Below, piece by piece: positions 7,919 to 15,941 of a DNA stretch of 64,000 bases. The stretch's first letter is position 1, and the number at the start of each line of letters is the position of its first letter. Both the position numbers and the translations under genes were made by a program. This DNA is from DASXKD01 sp963707905 (GTDB lineage Bacteria; Actinomycetota; Actinomycetes; Streptosporangiales; Streptosporangiaceae): NCBI GenBank assembly GCA_963707905.1, contig CAVPSA010000005.1, positions 145,544 through 209,543 on the forward strand, read 5' to 3'. Under the pieces are notes generated by a model. It searched no databases. It had not been told where the DNA came from and was given only the letters and a program-made list of their open reading frames with translations.

Positions 7919-9052
7919 TCAATGAGCCTCGGCTCGCGTGGCGAGGTTCGCCGCGACCTCCGCCTCCCAGCCTTGCACCGCGCGCGTGGTGTCCACCTCG
8001 AACTCGTAGCGGGCCACCATGTCCGGCGAGATCTCCTCCACGTCGGTGTAGAACTGCTCGTACCAGCGGCGCAACTGGTACACCGCGCCGTCCTCGGCGC
8101 AGAGCAACGGGTTGTCGATCCGGCTCTTGTGCCGCCAGATCTCCACGTCCTGCTCGAAGCCAAGCCCGATGAACTTGGCGAACTTGCCCGCCACCCGGTC
8201 GGCCTGCCCCTCTGCCAGGCCCGGCGGCAGCTTGACGATCACGCCCCACTGCAGCATGAACGACGTCGGTGTGACCGGGTAGTGGCAGTTGATCAGGATG
8301 CTCTGGATCGCCGAGCCGTGGTAGTCGTGCCACAGTTCGTCGATCATGTAGGACGGTCCGTAGTACGAGGCCTCCGAGCGCAGTGTGCTCTCGGTGCCCT
8401 GCGCGTAGTTGCCGTCCTCGACGTCCGGCCGCGATCTGGTCCGCAGGTACTGCGAGGCGATGTGCCCCTCGAACACGTTCTTGAAGTACGTGGGGAAGGC
8501 GAAGTGGATGTAGAAGAAGTGCGCCATGTCCGCCACGTTGTCGATGACCTCGCGGCAGTTCGCCCCCTCCACCAGGATGGAGTCCCAGGTCCAGTTGCTC
8601 CATCCCGCCGAGTACGCGCCCTCGATCCGCGGGATGGTCACCTCCGGCGGCGGCGCGTTGCCCTGCGGGTCGTGCCAGACGAACAGTTGCCGGTTCTGCT
8701 CAAGCGTCAGCCAGGACCGGGTGCGCGCCGTGACCGGGACCCGCCTGGCGTAGGGGATGCCGGCGCACCGGCCGTTCCCGCCCCAGCGCCAGTCGTGGAA
8801 CGGGCAGGCGAGCGCGTCGCCCTTGACCGTGCCGCGGGACAGGTCGCCGCCCATGTGCCGGCAATACGCGTCCAGGACGTGCAGGGCACCCGCGGAGTCC
8901 GAGAACACCGCCAGCTTGGTGCCGAACGCCTCCACCGCGTGCGGGCCGGACTCGCGGAACCGGTCGGCGAGCCCCAGGCAGTGCCAGCCGCGGGCGAACC
9001 TGGATGGCGGGGCGCCCTGGTCAATGGTCCGGACGCCATCGGAGTCGTTCAT
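7919..9052 (-). CDS. kshA: 3-ketosteroid 9alpha-hydroxylase oxygenase KshA
   Basis: Rieske non-haem iron oxygenase that hydroxylates C9 of 3-ketosteroids, leading with KstD to spontaneous ring B opening. The 377 residues show the Rieske [2Fe-2S] ligands Cys64, His66 (CRH) and Cys83, His86 (CPFH). The mononuclear iron site is NVADMAHFFYIH, with Asp175, His178 and His183. Length fits the family (about 380). ATG start at 9052. It is divergent from hsaA, and the 157-base gap contains a perfect KstR-type palindrome. Downstream come the small CxxC protein and kshB in one operon. Confidence 0.94.
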   Translation of the reverse strand: MNDSDGVRTIDQGAPPSRFARGWHCLGLADRFRESGPHAVEAFGTKLAVFSDSAGALHVLDAYCRHMGGDLSRGTVKGDALACPFHDWRWGGNGRCAGIPYARRVPVTARTRSWLTLEQNRQLFVWHDPQGNAPPPEVTIPRIEGAYSAGWSNWTWDSILVEGANCREVIDNVADMAHFFYIHFAFPTYFKNVFEGHIASQYLRTRSRPDVEDGNYAQGTESTLRSEASYYGPSYMIDELWHDYHGSAIQSILINCHYPVTPTSFMLQWGVIVKLPPGLAEGQADRVAGKFAKFIGLGFEQDVEIWRHKSRIDNPLLCAEDGAVYQLRRWYEQFYTDVEEISPDMVARYEFEVDTTRAVQGWEAEVAANLATRAEAH

Positions 9053-9140
9053 CCGGTTCCTCCGCGATCGCTCATCCTCAGCACCGCCAGCCCAGCCGCT
9101 CCCGCGCGCCGCAGGCCAGGCCGTGCGGCTGACCGGCTTA

Positions 9141-9172
9141 CCACTAGACTAGAACATGTTCTAGTCTAGTGG
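9141..9172. promoter_or_regulatory. KstR-type operator inside a 32-bp perfect palindrome
   Basis: The core TAGAACATGTTCTA (9150-9163) matches the KstR consensus. The symmetry extends without a mismatch to 9141-9172, each arm being CCACTAGACTAGAACA. It lies between kshA (start 9052) and hsaA (start 9210). Confidence 0.92.
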
Positions 9173-9209
9173 CGATGCCCAAACCGAGGGCCGGCGAGCG
9201 GAGGGACGC

Positions 9210-10394
9210 GTGGTGAGCGACGGCGTCGGGTCGGCGGTGGTCGCCGGGGTCCGCGACCTGCTGCCGGTACTGCGGGAGCGGGCACAGGAGACCGAGGATG
9301 CCCGGGTGGTGCCCGCGGAGTCGGTCAAGGCCCTGGAGGAGACCGGGTTCTTCCGGCTGCTCCAGCCCGCTTCCTACGACGGGCTCGAGGCCGACCCGGT
9401 CACGTTCCTGACCGCGGTGCGGCTGATCGCCAGTGCCTGCGGATCGACCGGATGGGTGGCGTCGGTCCTCGGCGTGCACGCCTGGCAGCTGGCGCTGTTC
9501 CCACCGCAGGCGGCCGGGGAAGTCTGGGGTGCCGACCGGGCCGCGAGGATGTCGTCCTCCTACGCGCCGACCGGCAAGGCACAGGCCGTGCCCGGCGGGC
9601 ACCAGCTGACCGGGCGGTGGAGCTTCTCCTCCGGGTGCGACCACGCCCGGTGGGTGCTGCTCGGCGCGATCGTCACCGACGGCGAGGGCAACCCGGTCGA
9701 CTTCCGCACGTTCCTGCTGCCTGCCAGCGACTACGAGATCGACGACGTCTGGGACACCGTCGGGCTGCGCGGCACCGGGAGCAATGACATCGTCGTGGCC
9801 GACGCGTTCGTGCCGGAGCACCGGTCGCTCAGCTTCACCGACGTGTCCCGCTGCGCCTGCCCGGGGCACGAGGTCAACAAGGCACCGCTGTACCGGCTGC
9901 CGTACGGATCGCTGTTCTCCTACGCGATCACCATGCCGATCATTGGGATGGCCACCGGCGCCTACGACGCGCACGTGGCTTACCAGCGCGACCGGGTGCG
10001 CGCCTCCTACGTAGGCCAGAAGGCCGCCGAAGACCCGCACGGGCAGGTGCGGGTGGCGCGCGCCGCGGCCGACCTGGATGCCGCCTGGCTGGCCGCCAGC
10101 CACAACATGACCGAGCTGATGGGGTACGCCCGGGCGGGACAGAAGATCCCGCTGCCGCTGCGGCTGCGGGTCCGCCGCGACCAGGTGCTCGGCACTGGCC
10201 AGGCGATCGCCGCGGTGGACCTGCTGTTCGAGAACTCCGGCGGGCGGGCCCTGAAGACCGGAACCCCGATCCAGCGGTTCTGGCGGGACGCGCATGCTGG
10301 CCGGGTGCACGCGATCAACGACCCCGAGCGGGCGCTGTCCGCGTTCGGCCGCGGGCAGTTCGGCCTGGACGTGCCGCCCGACGCCATGGTATGA
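9210..10394 (+). CDS. hsaA: 3-HSA hydroxylase oxygenase component HsaA
   Basis: Flavin-dependent monooxygenase of the acyl-CoA dehydrogenase-like group D. With the reductase HsaB it hydroxylates the 3-HSA phenol to the catechol 3,4-DHSA. The 394 residues equal the M. tuberculosis length as I recall it. Visible family features include LLQPASYDGLEADP, ACGSTGWVASVLGVHAWQL, TGRWSFSSGCDHA, WDTVGLRGTGSND and ENSGGRALKTGTPIQRFWRD. Start GTG at 9210 (or 9213), with GGAGGG at 9200-9205. It is first in an hsaA-hsaD-hsaC-hsaB operon driven from the KstR-type palindrome just upstream. Confidence 0.94.
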   Translation: MVSDGVGSAVVAGVRDLLPVLRERAQETEDARVVPAESVKALEETGFFRLLQPASYDGLEADPVTFLTAVRLIASACGSTGWVASVLGVHAWQLALFPPQAAGEVWGADRAARMSSSYAPTGKAQAVPGGHQLTGRWSFSSGCDHARWVLLGAIVTDGEGNPVDFRTFLLPASDYEIDDVWDTVGLRGTGSNDIVVADAFVPEHRSLSFTDVSRCACPGHEVNKAPLYRLPYGSLFSYAITMPIIGMATGAYDAHVAYQRDRVRASYVGQKAAEDPHGQVRVARAAADLDAAWLAASHNMTELMGYARAGQKIPLPLRLRVRRDQVLGTGQAIAAVDLLFENSGGRALKTGTPIQRFWRDAHAGRVHAINDPERALSAFGRGQFGLDVPPDAMV

Positions 10395-10466
10395 CGCGGC
10401 CGTCGGGCGGATGCTGGAACGGAGCGCCACGCTGATCATTGGACGCGATGCCGCAGGAGGCCGACG

Positions 10467-11406
10467 GTGACCATCGCACCGGCGGAGTTTGCCGCGACCA
10501 GCCGCTTCGCCCAGGCCGGGGACCTGCGGCTGCACTATCACGAAGGCCGGCCCCGCCGGATGGCACGAGGCCGGCCCCGCCGGATGGCACGAGACCGGCC
10601 CCGCCGGGGACGCGGCGCCCGGGGTGCCGGTGGTGATGCTGCACGGCGGTGGGCCCGGCGCGTCCGCGTGGAGCAACTTCGGCCGCAACCTCGGGGTTTT
10701 CGCGGGCCGGTTCCGCACGCTGATGGTCGACCAGCCGGGGTTCGGCCGCTCCGACAAGCCGCCCGTGACCGGCCAGTACTTCACCTTCGCCGCCGGTGCA
10801 CTGGCCGGGCTGCTCGACGAACTCGGCATCGACAAGGTGCACCTGGTCGGCAACTCGCTCGGCGGCGGCACCGCGGTCCGCTTCGCGCTGCGTTACCCGG
10901 AGCGGGCCGGGCGGCTGGTGCTGATGGGCCCGGGCGGCCTGAGCCTCAACGTGTTCGCACCGGACCCGACTGAGGGCGTCAAGCGGCTGATGGAGTTCGC
11001 CGCGCCGCCGGGCCCGAGCAAGGAGAAGCTCGCCGCGTTCCTGCGGACGCTGGTGTTCGACCAGCGGCTGATCACCGACGAGCTGGTGGCGGAGCGGTTC
11101 GCGGCGGCCAGCGAACCCGCGGCCCTGGCGGCGGCGGCCTCGATGGGGGCCTCGTTCTTCGACCCCGCCACCGCCGAGGAAGGGCTGCTGTGGCGGGAGG
11201 CCCACAAGCTGCGCAACCCGGTGCTGCTGATCTGGGGCCGGGAGGACCGGGTGAACCCGCTCGATGGCGCGCTGGTGGCGCTCAAGCTCATCCGCCGCGC
11301 CAGGCTGCACGTCTTCGGTGGCTGCGGGCACTGGGCCCACCTGGAGAAGTTCGACGAGTTCAACCAGCTCGTGATGAACTTCCTCGAAAGGGGGAGTGGC
11401 CGGTGA
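10467..11406 (+). CDS. hsaD: 4,9-DSHA hydrolase HsaD, with one-base frame break in the N-terminal region
   Basis: Meta-cleavage product hydrolase of the alpha/beta-hydrolase fold, cutting the C-C bond of 4,9-DSHA. The start is clear: GTG at 10467 with GGAGG at 10456-10460, and the first residues MTIAPAEFAATSRFAQAGDL then RLHYHE match known HsaD. That frame cannot reach the catalytic part. The rest (HGGGPG oxyanion region, nucleophile in GNSLGGG, Asp in GREDRVNP, His in GCGHWAH) is read one frame over, to the stop at 11406. The break falls in the first unit (10539-10563, 25 bases) of a 24-base tandem repeat. Removing one base there restores a continuous protein through LHYHEAGPAGWHEAGPAGWH. 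A start at 10489 in the second frame would give a non-native N-terminus. Sequencing error, real mutation or repeat slippage are all possible. Confidence 0.88.
10539..10609 (+). repeat. 24-bp tandem repeat in hsaD with one 25-bp unit
   Basis: Unit 1 (10539-10563, 25 bases) and unit 2 (10564-10587, 24 bases) differ only by one extra A in unit 1 (CACGAAGG versus CACGAGG). A partial third unit runs 10588-10609. In frame the unit encodes HEAGPAGW. The region corresponds to the variable loop just before the HGGGPG motif. Confidence 0.9.
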
Positions 11407-12320
11407 ACCGGATCGCCTCGCTGGGGTACCTGCGGATCGAATCGCCCGACGTCGCGGCGTGGCGCGAGTTCGGCGTCAAGGTGCTCGGCATGGTCGAGGG
11501 CCGCGGGCCCGACCCCGGCGCGCTGTACCTGCGGATGGACGAGTTCCCCGCCCGGCTGGTGATCGTGCCGGGGGAGGCGGACCGGCTGCTCGCTTCCGGC
11601 TGGGAGGTGACCGGCGCCGACATGCTCGACGAGGTGACGGTGGCGCTGCGCGACGCCGGCGTCCCGGCCAAGGACGGGACAGATGCCGAACTTGCCGACC
11701 GCCGGGTGGCGCGGTTGCTGCGCTTCGACGACCCGGCGGGCAACGCCCTTGAGGTCTTCTGCGGTGCCGCGCTCGAGCACCGGCCGGCGGTCAGCCCCTA
11801 CGGGAACCGGTTCATCACCGGCGACCTGGGGCTCGGTCACGTCGTGCTGCCGGTGCCGGAGGAGGAGCCCGCGCTCCGCTTCTACACCGAGGTTCTCGGT
11901 TTCCGGTTGCGGGACTCGATCCGGATGGCACCCGAACTGTTCGGCCGGCCGCCGGGCCCGCCGCTGTGGATGCGGTTCCTCGGCTGCAACCCGCGGCACC
12001 ACTCGCTCGCGCTGGCCCCGTTCCCCGCGCCGGCCGGGATCGTGCACCTGATGATCGAGGTCGCCGCGCTCGACGATGTGGGCCGCGCGCTCGACCGGTG
12101 CGCACGCCGCCGTGCCCCGGTCAGCGCCACCCTCGGGCGGCACGCCAACGACCTGATGGTGTCGTTCTACGTGCGGACACCGGGCGGCTTCGATGTCGAA
12201 TACGGCACCGGCGGACGGCTCGTGGACGACCGCACCTGGGTTACCAGGGAGACCACCGCGATCAGCCTGTGGGGGCATCGCTTCGGCGGCCCGGACGGCG
12301 GCTCCGCGGGCGCCGCATGA
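11403..12320 (+). CDS. hsaC: Extradiol dioxygenase HsaC
   Basis: Type I extradiol (vicinal oxygen chelate) dioxygenase that cleaves the catechol ring of 3,4-DHSA. The 305 residues have two VOC domains. The iron ligands sit exactly where the family needs them: His146 (LGHVV), His215 (GIVHLMIEV) and Glu266 (FDVEYG). The GTG start at 11403 overlaps the hsaD stop as GTGA, indicating translational coupling; the open frame continues upstream inside hsaD but that part is a shadow. The downstream hsaB overlaps in the same way. Confidence 0.94.
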   Translation: MNRIASLGYLRIESPDVAAWREFGVKVLGMVEGRGPDPGALYLRMDEFPARLVIVPGEADRLLASGWEVTGADMLDEVTVALRDAGVPAKDGTDAELADRRVARLLRFDDPAGNALEVFCGAALEHRPAVSPYGNRFITGDLGLGHVVLPVPEEEPALRFYTEVLGFRLRDSIRMAPELFGRPPGPPLWMRFLGCNPRHHSLALAPFPAPAGIVHLMIEVAALDDVGRALDRCARRRAPVSATLGRHANDLMVSFYVRTPGGFDVEYGTGGRLVDDRTWVTRETTAISLWGHRFGGPDGGSAGAA

Positions 12321-12940
12321 TGAACGGCGGCCGCGCGGACGCGATCATGCGGGTGCCCGGTCCCGTCCCGGCGGTGCCCGCCCCGGCCGCACCGGGCCCG
12401 GAACCTGCGCGGTTCCGCCAGGTGCTTGGCCACTTCTGCACCGGCGTCACCGTCATCACGACCGTGGATTCTGACGGGCGTCCGGCGGGCTTCGCCTGCC
12501 AGTCCTTCGCCGCCTTGTCGCTGGACCCGCCGCTGGTGCTGTTCTGCCCGAGCCGCACCTCGGCGACCTGGCCGCGGATCGCCCGGGCGGGGCACTTCTG
12601 TGCGAACGTCCTCACCGCGGGCCAGCGGGACCTGGCCAGGGTCTTCGGCACGGCGGGGGCCGACAAGTTCGCCGGGGTCAGCTGGTCGCCGTCCACGTCG
12701 GGCGCGCCGGTACTGGCGGGCGTGCTGACCTGGGCGGGGTGCGAGGTCGAGGTGGTGCACGAGGCCGGGGATCACTACGTGGTGCTCGGCCGGGTCACCG
12801 AACTTGGCCCGGTCGGCACCCAGGCGCCGCTGTTGTTCTACCGCGGCCGCTACGGCGTCACCGCCGCCACGCCGGCCGGCAGCCCGCCCGAGGTTGTCGA
12901 CACCCTGCTCGCCTGGCCCCGGCACGCGGACTGGATCTAG
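12317..12940 (+). CDS. hsaB: Flavin reductase HsaB
   Basis: NADH:FMN reductase supplying reduced flavin to HsaA. 207 residues from the ATG at 12317, which overlaps the hsaC stop as ATGA; a second ATG at 12347 would give 197, nearer the usual length of about 187. The flavin-reductase-like fold is evident from FRQVLGHFCTGVTVITTVD, ACQSFAALSLDPPLVLFCPS, SRTSATWPRI and GHFCANVLT. It ends the hsa operon; the following gene starts 10 bases downstream in another frame and may be read through. Confidence 0.92.
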   Translation: MMNGGRADAIMRVPGPVPAVPAPAAPGPEPARFRQVLGHFCTGVTVITTVDSDGRPAGFACQSFAALSLDPPLVLFCPSRTSATWPRIARAGHFCANVLTAGQRDLARVFGTAGADKFAGVSWSPSTSGAPVLAGVLTWAGCEVEVVHEAGDHYVVLGRVTELGPVGTQAPLLFYRGRYGVTAATPAGSPPEVVDTLLAWPRHADWI

Positions 12941-12950
12941 CTTTGTCTTG

Positions 12951-13846
12951 ATGGCCTTCACCGTGCCCGAATACCTGGCCGGGACGGCACGCCGCGATCG
13001 GGGCGTCCGCGACTGGATCACCGGCCTGCCAGCGATCGTGGCCGCCCTCGCGGACCGGTGGTCGCTGCGGGTGGGCGAGCCGTTCCAGCCGGGCGGACAG
13101 TGCTCGTGGACGGCGCCGGTGACCGATCCGGCAGGTGCCAGCCTGGTGCTCAAGATAGGGTTCCGGTTTCCCGGTGGCGAAGAGCGGGACGAGGCGGCCG
13201 GCCTGCGGCTCTGGAACGGGAACGGGGCTGTCCGGCTGCATGCCGCCCACCAGAGCGACTCCGCGATCGCGCTGCTGATCGAGCGGTGCCTGCCCGGCAC
13301 CCCGCTGGGCAAGGCGCTGCCCGAGCCCGAGCAGGACCAGGTCGTCACCGGCCTGCTGCGCCAACTGTGGGCTCAGTCGCACACCGCGTACCCGTTCCGC
13401 CCGCTCGCGCAGATGTGCGCCGCGTGGGCCGACGAGTTCGAGCGGGAGTACGCGGCGGCCGCCCCCGCGGACCGGCTCGACCCGGGGCTGGCCAGGGCCG
13501 GGATCGCGCTGTTCCGCGCCCTGCCGCAGAGCGCCGGCCGCCAGGTACTGCTGTGCACGGACCTGCACGGTGACAACATGCTCGCTGCGCACGGCGGGCG
13601 CCGTGGCTGGTCATCGACCCCAAGCCGTATGTTGGCGACCCCGCGTACGACGTGCTGCAGCACATGCTCAACTGTTCCGGGCGGCTGGCCGCCGACCCGG
13701 GCACACTGGCCCGGCGGATGGCGGACCTGGCCGGGCTGGACGGCGGCCGGGTCCGGCAGTGGCTGTTCGCCCGCAGTGTCCAGGAGTCCATCGGCTCGCC
13801 GCTGATGCGCCGCGTGGCCGGGCGGCTCGCGCGGGAATTGGGTTGA
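12951..13846 (+). CDS. Aminoglycoside/hydroxyurea-type phosphotransferase (APH_6_hur family), frame-broken
   Basis: Kinase related to streptomycin 6-phosphotransferases. The frame from the ATG at 12951 reads MAFTVPEYLAGTARRD, then LVLKIGFRFPGGEERDEAAG, and reaches the catalytic loop LCTDLHGDNML. It then runs out of frame at about 13590-13600. In the next frame the expected continuation is intact to the stop at 13846: LVIDPKPYVGDPAYDVLQHM, with the DPK/GDP metal-binding motif, then RMADLAGLDGGRVRQWLFA. One missing base, probably a C near ACGGCGGG at 13591, explains this. It lies directly behind hsaB with a weak ribosome site. Substrate unknown; antibiotic resistance is only a family-level guess. 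Confidence 0.72.
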
Positions 13847-13874
13847 CTCCGTACTGCGGTACGGCTGCTAGCTT
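13843..13874 (+). promoter_or_regulatory. MerR-type promoter with 20-base spacer and dyad
   Basis: TTGACT (13843-13848) and TAGCTT (13869-13874) are separated by 20 bases, longer than the normal 17. The spacer holds the perfect dyad CCGTAC-TGCG-GTACGG (13849-13864). This is the classic layout of MerR-controlled promoters, where the activator untwists the long spacer. It is placed just upstream of the MerR gene itself, implying autoregulation. Confidence 0.8.
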
Positions 13875-13881
13875 GCGAGAC

Positions 13882-14331
13882 ATGGCAGGGTTGACGATCG
13901 GAAAGCTCGCCGCCGGAGCTGGGGTCGGCGTCGAGACGGTGCGGTTCTATCAGCGCCGCGGACTGCTGGCGCTGCCGGAACGTGCGGGGTCGGGGTTCCG
14001 TGAGTACTCCGACGACGACCGGCAGCGGCTGGCCTTCATCAGGCGGGCCAGGCAGCTCGGGTTCTCCCTGGGAGAGATCGGCGACCTGCTCGGATCCGGG
14101 GACGGCCGGCGCGCCGACGACATCATCCGGGCCGCCGAGGCGAAGCTCAGCGTGATCAGCGAGCAGATCAGGGAGCTTGCCCAGCTTCAGTGCCGGCTCC
14201 GGCGGCTGGTGCGGGTCTGCGCGCACGGTGACAGCGACGACTGCGCGGCACTGCACCTGGGGAACTCCGCACTACTGAACGACGGCCCGGATCCCGTTAC
14301 CGAAACCATCATGGAAGGAGCCGCGCGGTGA
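13882..14331 (+). CDS. MerR-family transcriptional regulator
   Basis: 149 residues. N-terminal MerR helix-turn-helix: LTIGKLAAGAGVGVETVRFY then QRRGLLALPERAGSGFREYS. A long dimerisation helix follows. The C-terminal CAHGDSDDC holds two Cys and one His, which could bind a metal or sense thiol oxidation, but the third Cys of true MerR mercury sensors is not evident. The ATG at 13882 is 7 bases after its own long-spacer promoter. Its stop overlaps the thioredoxin start (GTGA), so it likely controls that gene; a redox or thiol stress signal is the natural inference. Confidence 0.88.
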   Translation: MAGLTIGKLAAGAGVGVETVRFYQRRGLLALPERAGSGFREYSDDDRQRLAFIRRARQLGFSLGEIGDLLGSGDGRRADDIIRAAEAKLSVISEQIRELAQLQCRLRRLVRVCAHGDSDDCAALHLGNSALLNDGPDPVTETIMEGAAR

Positions 14332-14648
14332 GCGCCAAGATCGTGACCGACGAGACCTTCGAGGCCGACGTGCTCAGCGGGCCCAGGCCGGTCATCGTGG
14401 AGTACTGGGCGGAGTGGTGCGGCCCGTGCCGGATGGTCGGCCCGGTGCTCGAAGCGATCGCGGCCGAGCACACCGGCCAGGTCGACGTGGTGAAACTCAA
14501 CGTCGACGAGAACCCGAAGACGGCGCAGCGCTACGGCATCCTGCACGTGCCGACCATGGACCTGTTCCGCGGCGGCGAGGTGGTCAAGCAGGTGATCGGT
14601 GCCAGGTCCAAGTCCGCACTGCTGCGCGAGTTCGCCGAGTTCTTCTAG
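14328..14648 (+). CDS. Thioredoxin
   Basis: 106 residues, the length of a classical thioredoxin. The active site is EYWAEWCGPCRMVGPVLE, with WCGPC around residues 28-32. The cis-Pro loop is HVPTMDLFRGGEVV and the C-terminal helix is typical. Cytoplasmic thiol-disulfide reductant. The GTG start overlaps the MerR stop, so the regulator and thioredoxin form a two-gene operon. The gene on the right is convergent, with only about 9 bases between stops. Confidence 0.93.
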   Translation: MSAKIVTDETFEADVLSGPRPVIVEYWAEWCGPCRMVGPVLEAIAAEHTGQVDVVKLNVDENPKTAQRYGILHVPTMDLFRGGEVVKQVIGARSKSALLREFAEFF

Positions 14649-14657
14649 CCCGCGCGC

Positions 14658-15008
14658 TCAGGAGGTCTTGCGGTCCAGGCGCTGCAGGAGGTCGTGGGCG
14701 GCGAGTTCGATCTCCTTGTGCCGCCACTCGGCGGCCCGGTACTGACAGGCGATGATGCCCATCCGGTGCAGCCGCCGGAAGTCGCCGTAGACGAACGCGT
14801 ACCTGGCCTTGGTGTGATCGCTGGCACCGTCGGTGAGCCCGAGATGCCAGCGGGCGTATTCCTCCCATGAATGCGACTTCAGGAAGGTGTTCTGCTGGTC
14901 CGCGCGAGGCTGGGCCTTGCCCCAGTCGCTGTCGAGGACGTACTGCCCGGCGTCGATGAGATGCCGTGCCCAGGCCACGCCGTCTGGGTTCACCGAGTAC
15001 GAAGCCAC
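14658..15008 (-). CDS. Conserved hypothetical protein
   Basis: 116 residues from the GTG at 15008, with GCAGGA about 7 bases upstream. The sequence is regular and codon-typical (NPDGVAWARHLIDAGQYVLD, SHSWEEYARWHLGLTDGAS, AEWRHKEIELAAHDLLQRLD) and resembles a family of about 115-residue actinobacterial proteins of unknown function. No signal peptide, membrane segment or metal motif apart from scattered His. Convergent with the thioredoxin gene and divergent from the hydrolase gene at 15152. Confidence 0.7.
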   Translation of the reverse strand: MASYSVNPDGVAWARHLIDAGQYVLDSDWGKAQPRADQQNTFLKSHSWEEYARWHLGLTDGASDHTKARYAFVYGDFRRLHRMGIIACQYRAAEWRHKEIELAAHDLLQRLDRKTS

Positions 15009-15151
15009 CGGGCCATCCTGCCCGGATTGCGGGCGGATACGCCTGCGCTGGCAACCCGGTTCGCCGCGGCGGCGTGTCGTGTGGAACCTGTTTCAGCGTG
15101 CTTGGTACGTTCTGCCCGGCTGGGCCGGGTTCGGGAGTGCCGGGGGCGAAC

Positions 15152-15844
15152 ATGATGGGTCGCACGCACGCGCTGTCGGGCCTGGTCGCGGGCGTGGCGG
15201 CGGGCCACTTCTGGTGGCACCTGGACGCGCCGCACCTGGCCGTCGCGGCCGCGGTGACCGCTGGCGCCGCCGTGCTGCCCGACATCGATCATCCCGACGC
15301 TTCCGTTGCCTGCTCGTTCGGGTTCGTGACCAAGGGCTTCGCGTGGCTCATCGAGCACGTGTCCGGGGGCCATCGGCACGGCACACACTCACTCGCCGGG
15401 ATCGCCGCGTTCACCGGCGCCGCCTACGTGGCGGATCACTACCGGCGGACGCTGGGCGGGAAGATCGGGCTCGGGCTGCTGCTCGTCCTGGTCCTTGCCG
15501 CCGGGCTGCGGGCATTGAAGATCGGCGGCCATTTCGGCGACCTGCTGGCCATCGGGGGAGCGGTGCTCATGCTCCGGTCCGGTTTCGGCGTGGCCGGGGT
15601 GCCGTGGGCGATCGAGGTCGGGACGGCCACCCACCTGGCCGGGGACATGCTCACCAACGAGGGCATACCGATCGCCTGGCCGTGGTCGCGGCGGCATATC
15701 CGGCTGCTGCCCGAGCCACTAGCTTTCACCACGGGGACGCTCCCGGAGCGGTGGGTGGTCGCACCGGCGATGGTGGCGGCGCTGTGCTGGCTGGTGGCGG
15801 TGATAGAGAAGGTGCTGCCGGCCGGGCGGCTCCCGCTGCGTTGA
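15152..15844 (+). CDS. YdjM-like membrane-bound metal-dependent hydrolase
   Basis: 230 residues from the ATG at 15152 (or 15155). The family (DUF457) signature is clear: MGRTHALSG at the start, AAVLPDIDHPDA, then HRHGTHSLAG and GTATHLAGDMLTNEGI, each providing His/Asp residues for a likely metal site. Between them lie four to five membrane segments (for example LGLLLVLVLAAGL and ALCWLVAVIEKVL). Members sit in the cytoplasmic membrane; in E. coli the gene is SOS-controlled, but no LexA box is evident here. Substrate unknown. Confidence 0.8.
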   Translation: MMGRTHALSGLVAGVAAGHFWWHLDAPHLAVAAAVTAGAAVLPDIDHPDASVACSFGFVTKGFAWLIEHVSGGHRHGTHSLAGIAAFTGAAYVADHYRRTLGGKIGLGLLLVLVLAAGLRALKIGGHFGDLLAIGGAVLMLRSGFGVAGVPWAIEVGTATHLAGDMLTNEGIPIAWPWSRRHIRLLPEPLAFTTGTLPERWVVAPAMVAALCWLVAVIEKVLPAGRLPLR

Positions 15845-15941
15845 GGCTCCTGCAGCTGCTGGCTTCCTCTGCGGGCACGCTGAGGCCCCCGCGGGGCAGG
15901 TGCGGGCAACCCGGTTCTTGCCGCTGGCAGCAATGTCGGCA

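Noticed and set aside
10489..10590. ATG at 10489 as the true hsaD start
   Set aside because: It would replace the conserved SRFAQAG-LRLHYHE region by an unrelated sequence and has no ribosome site, while the GTG at 10467 has GGAGG.
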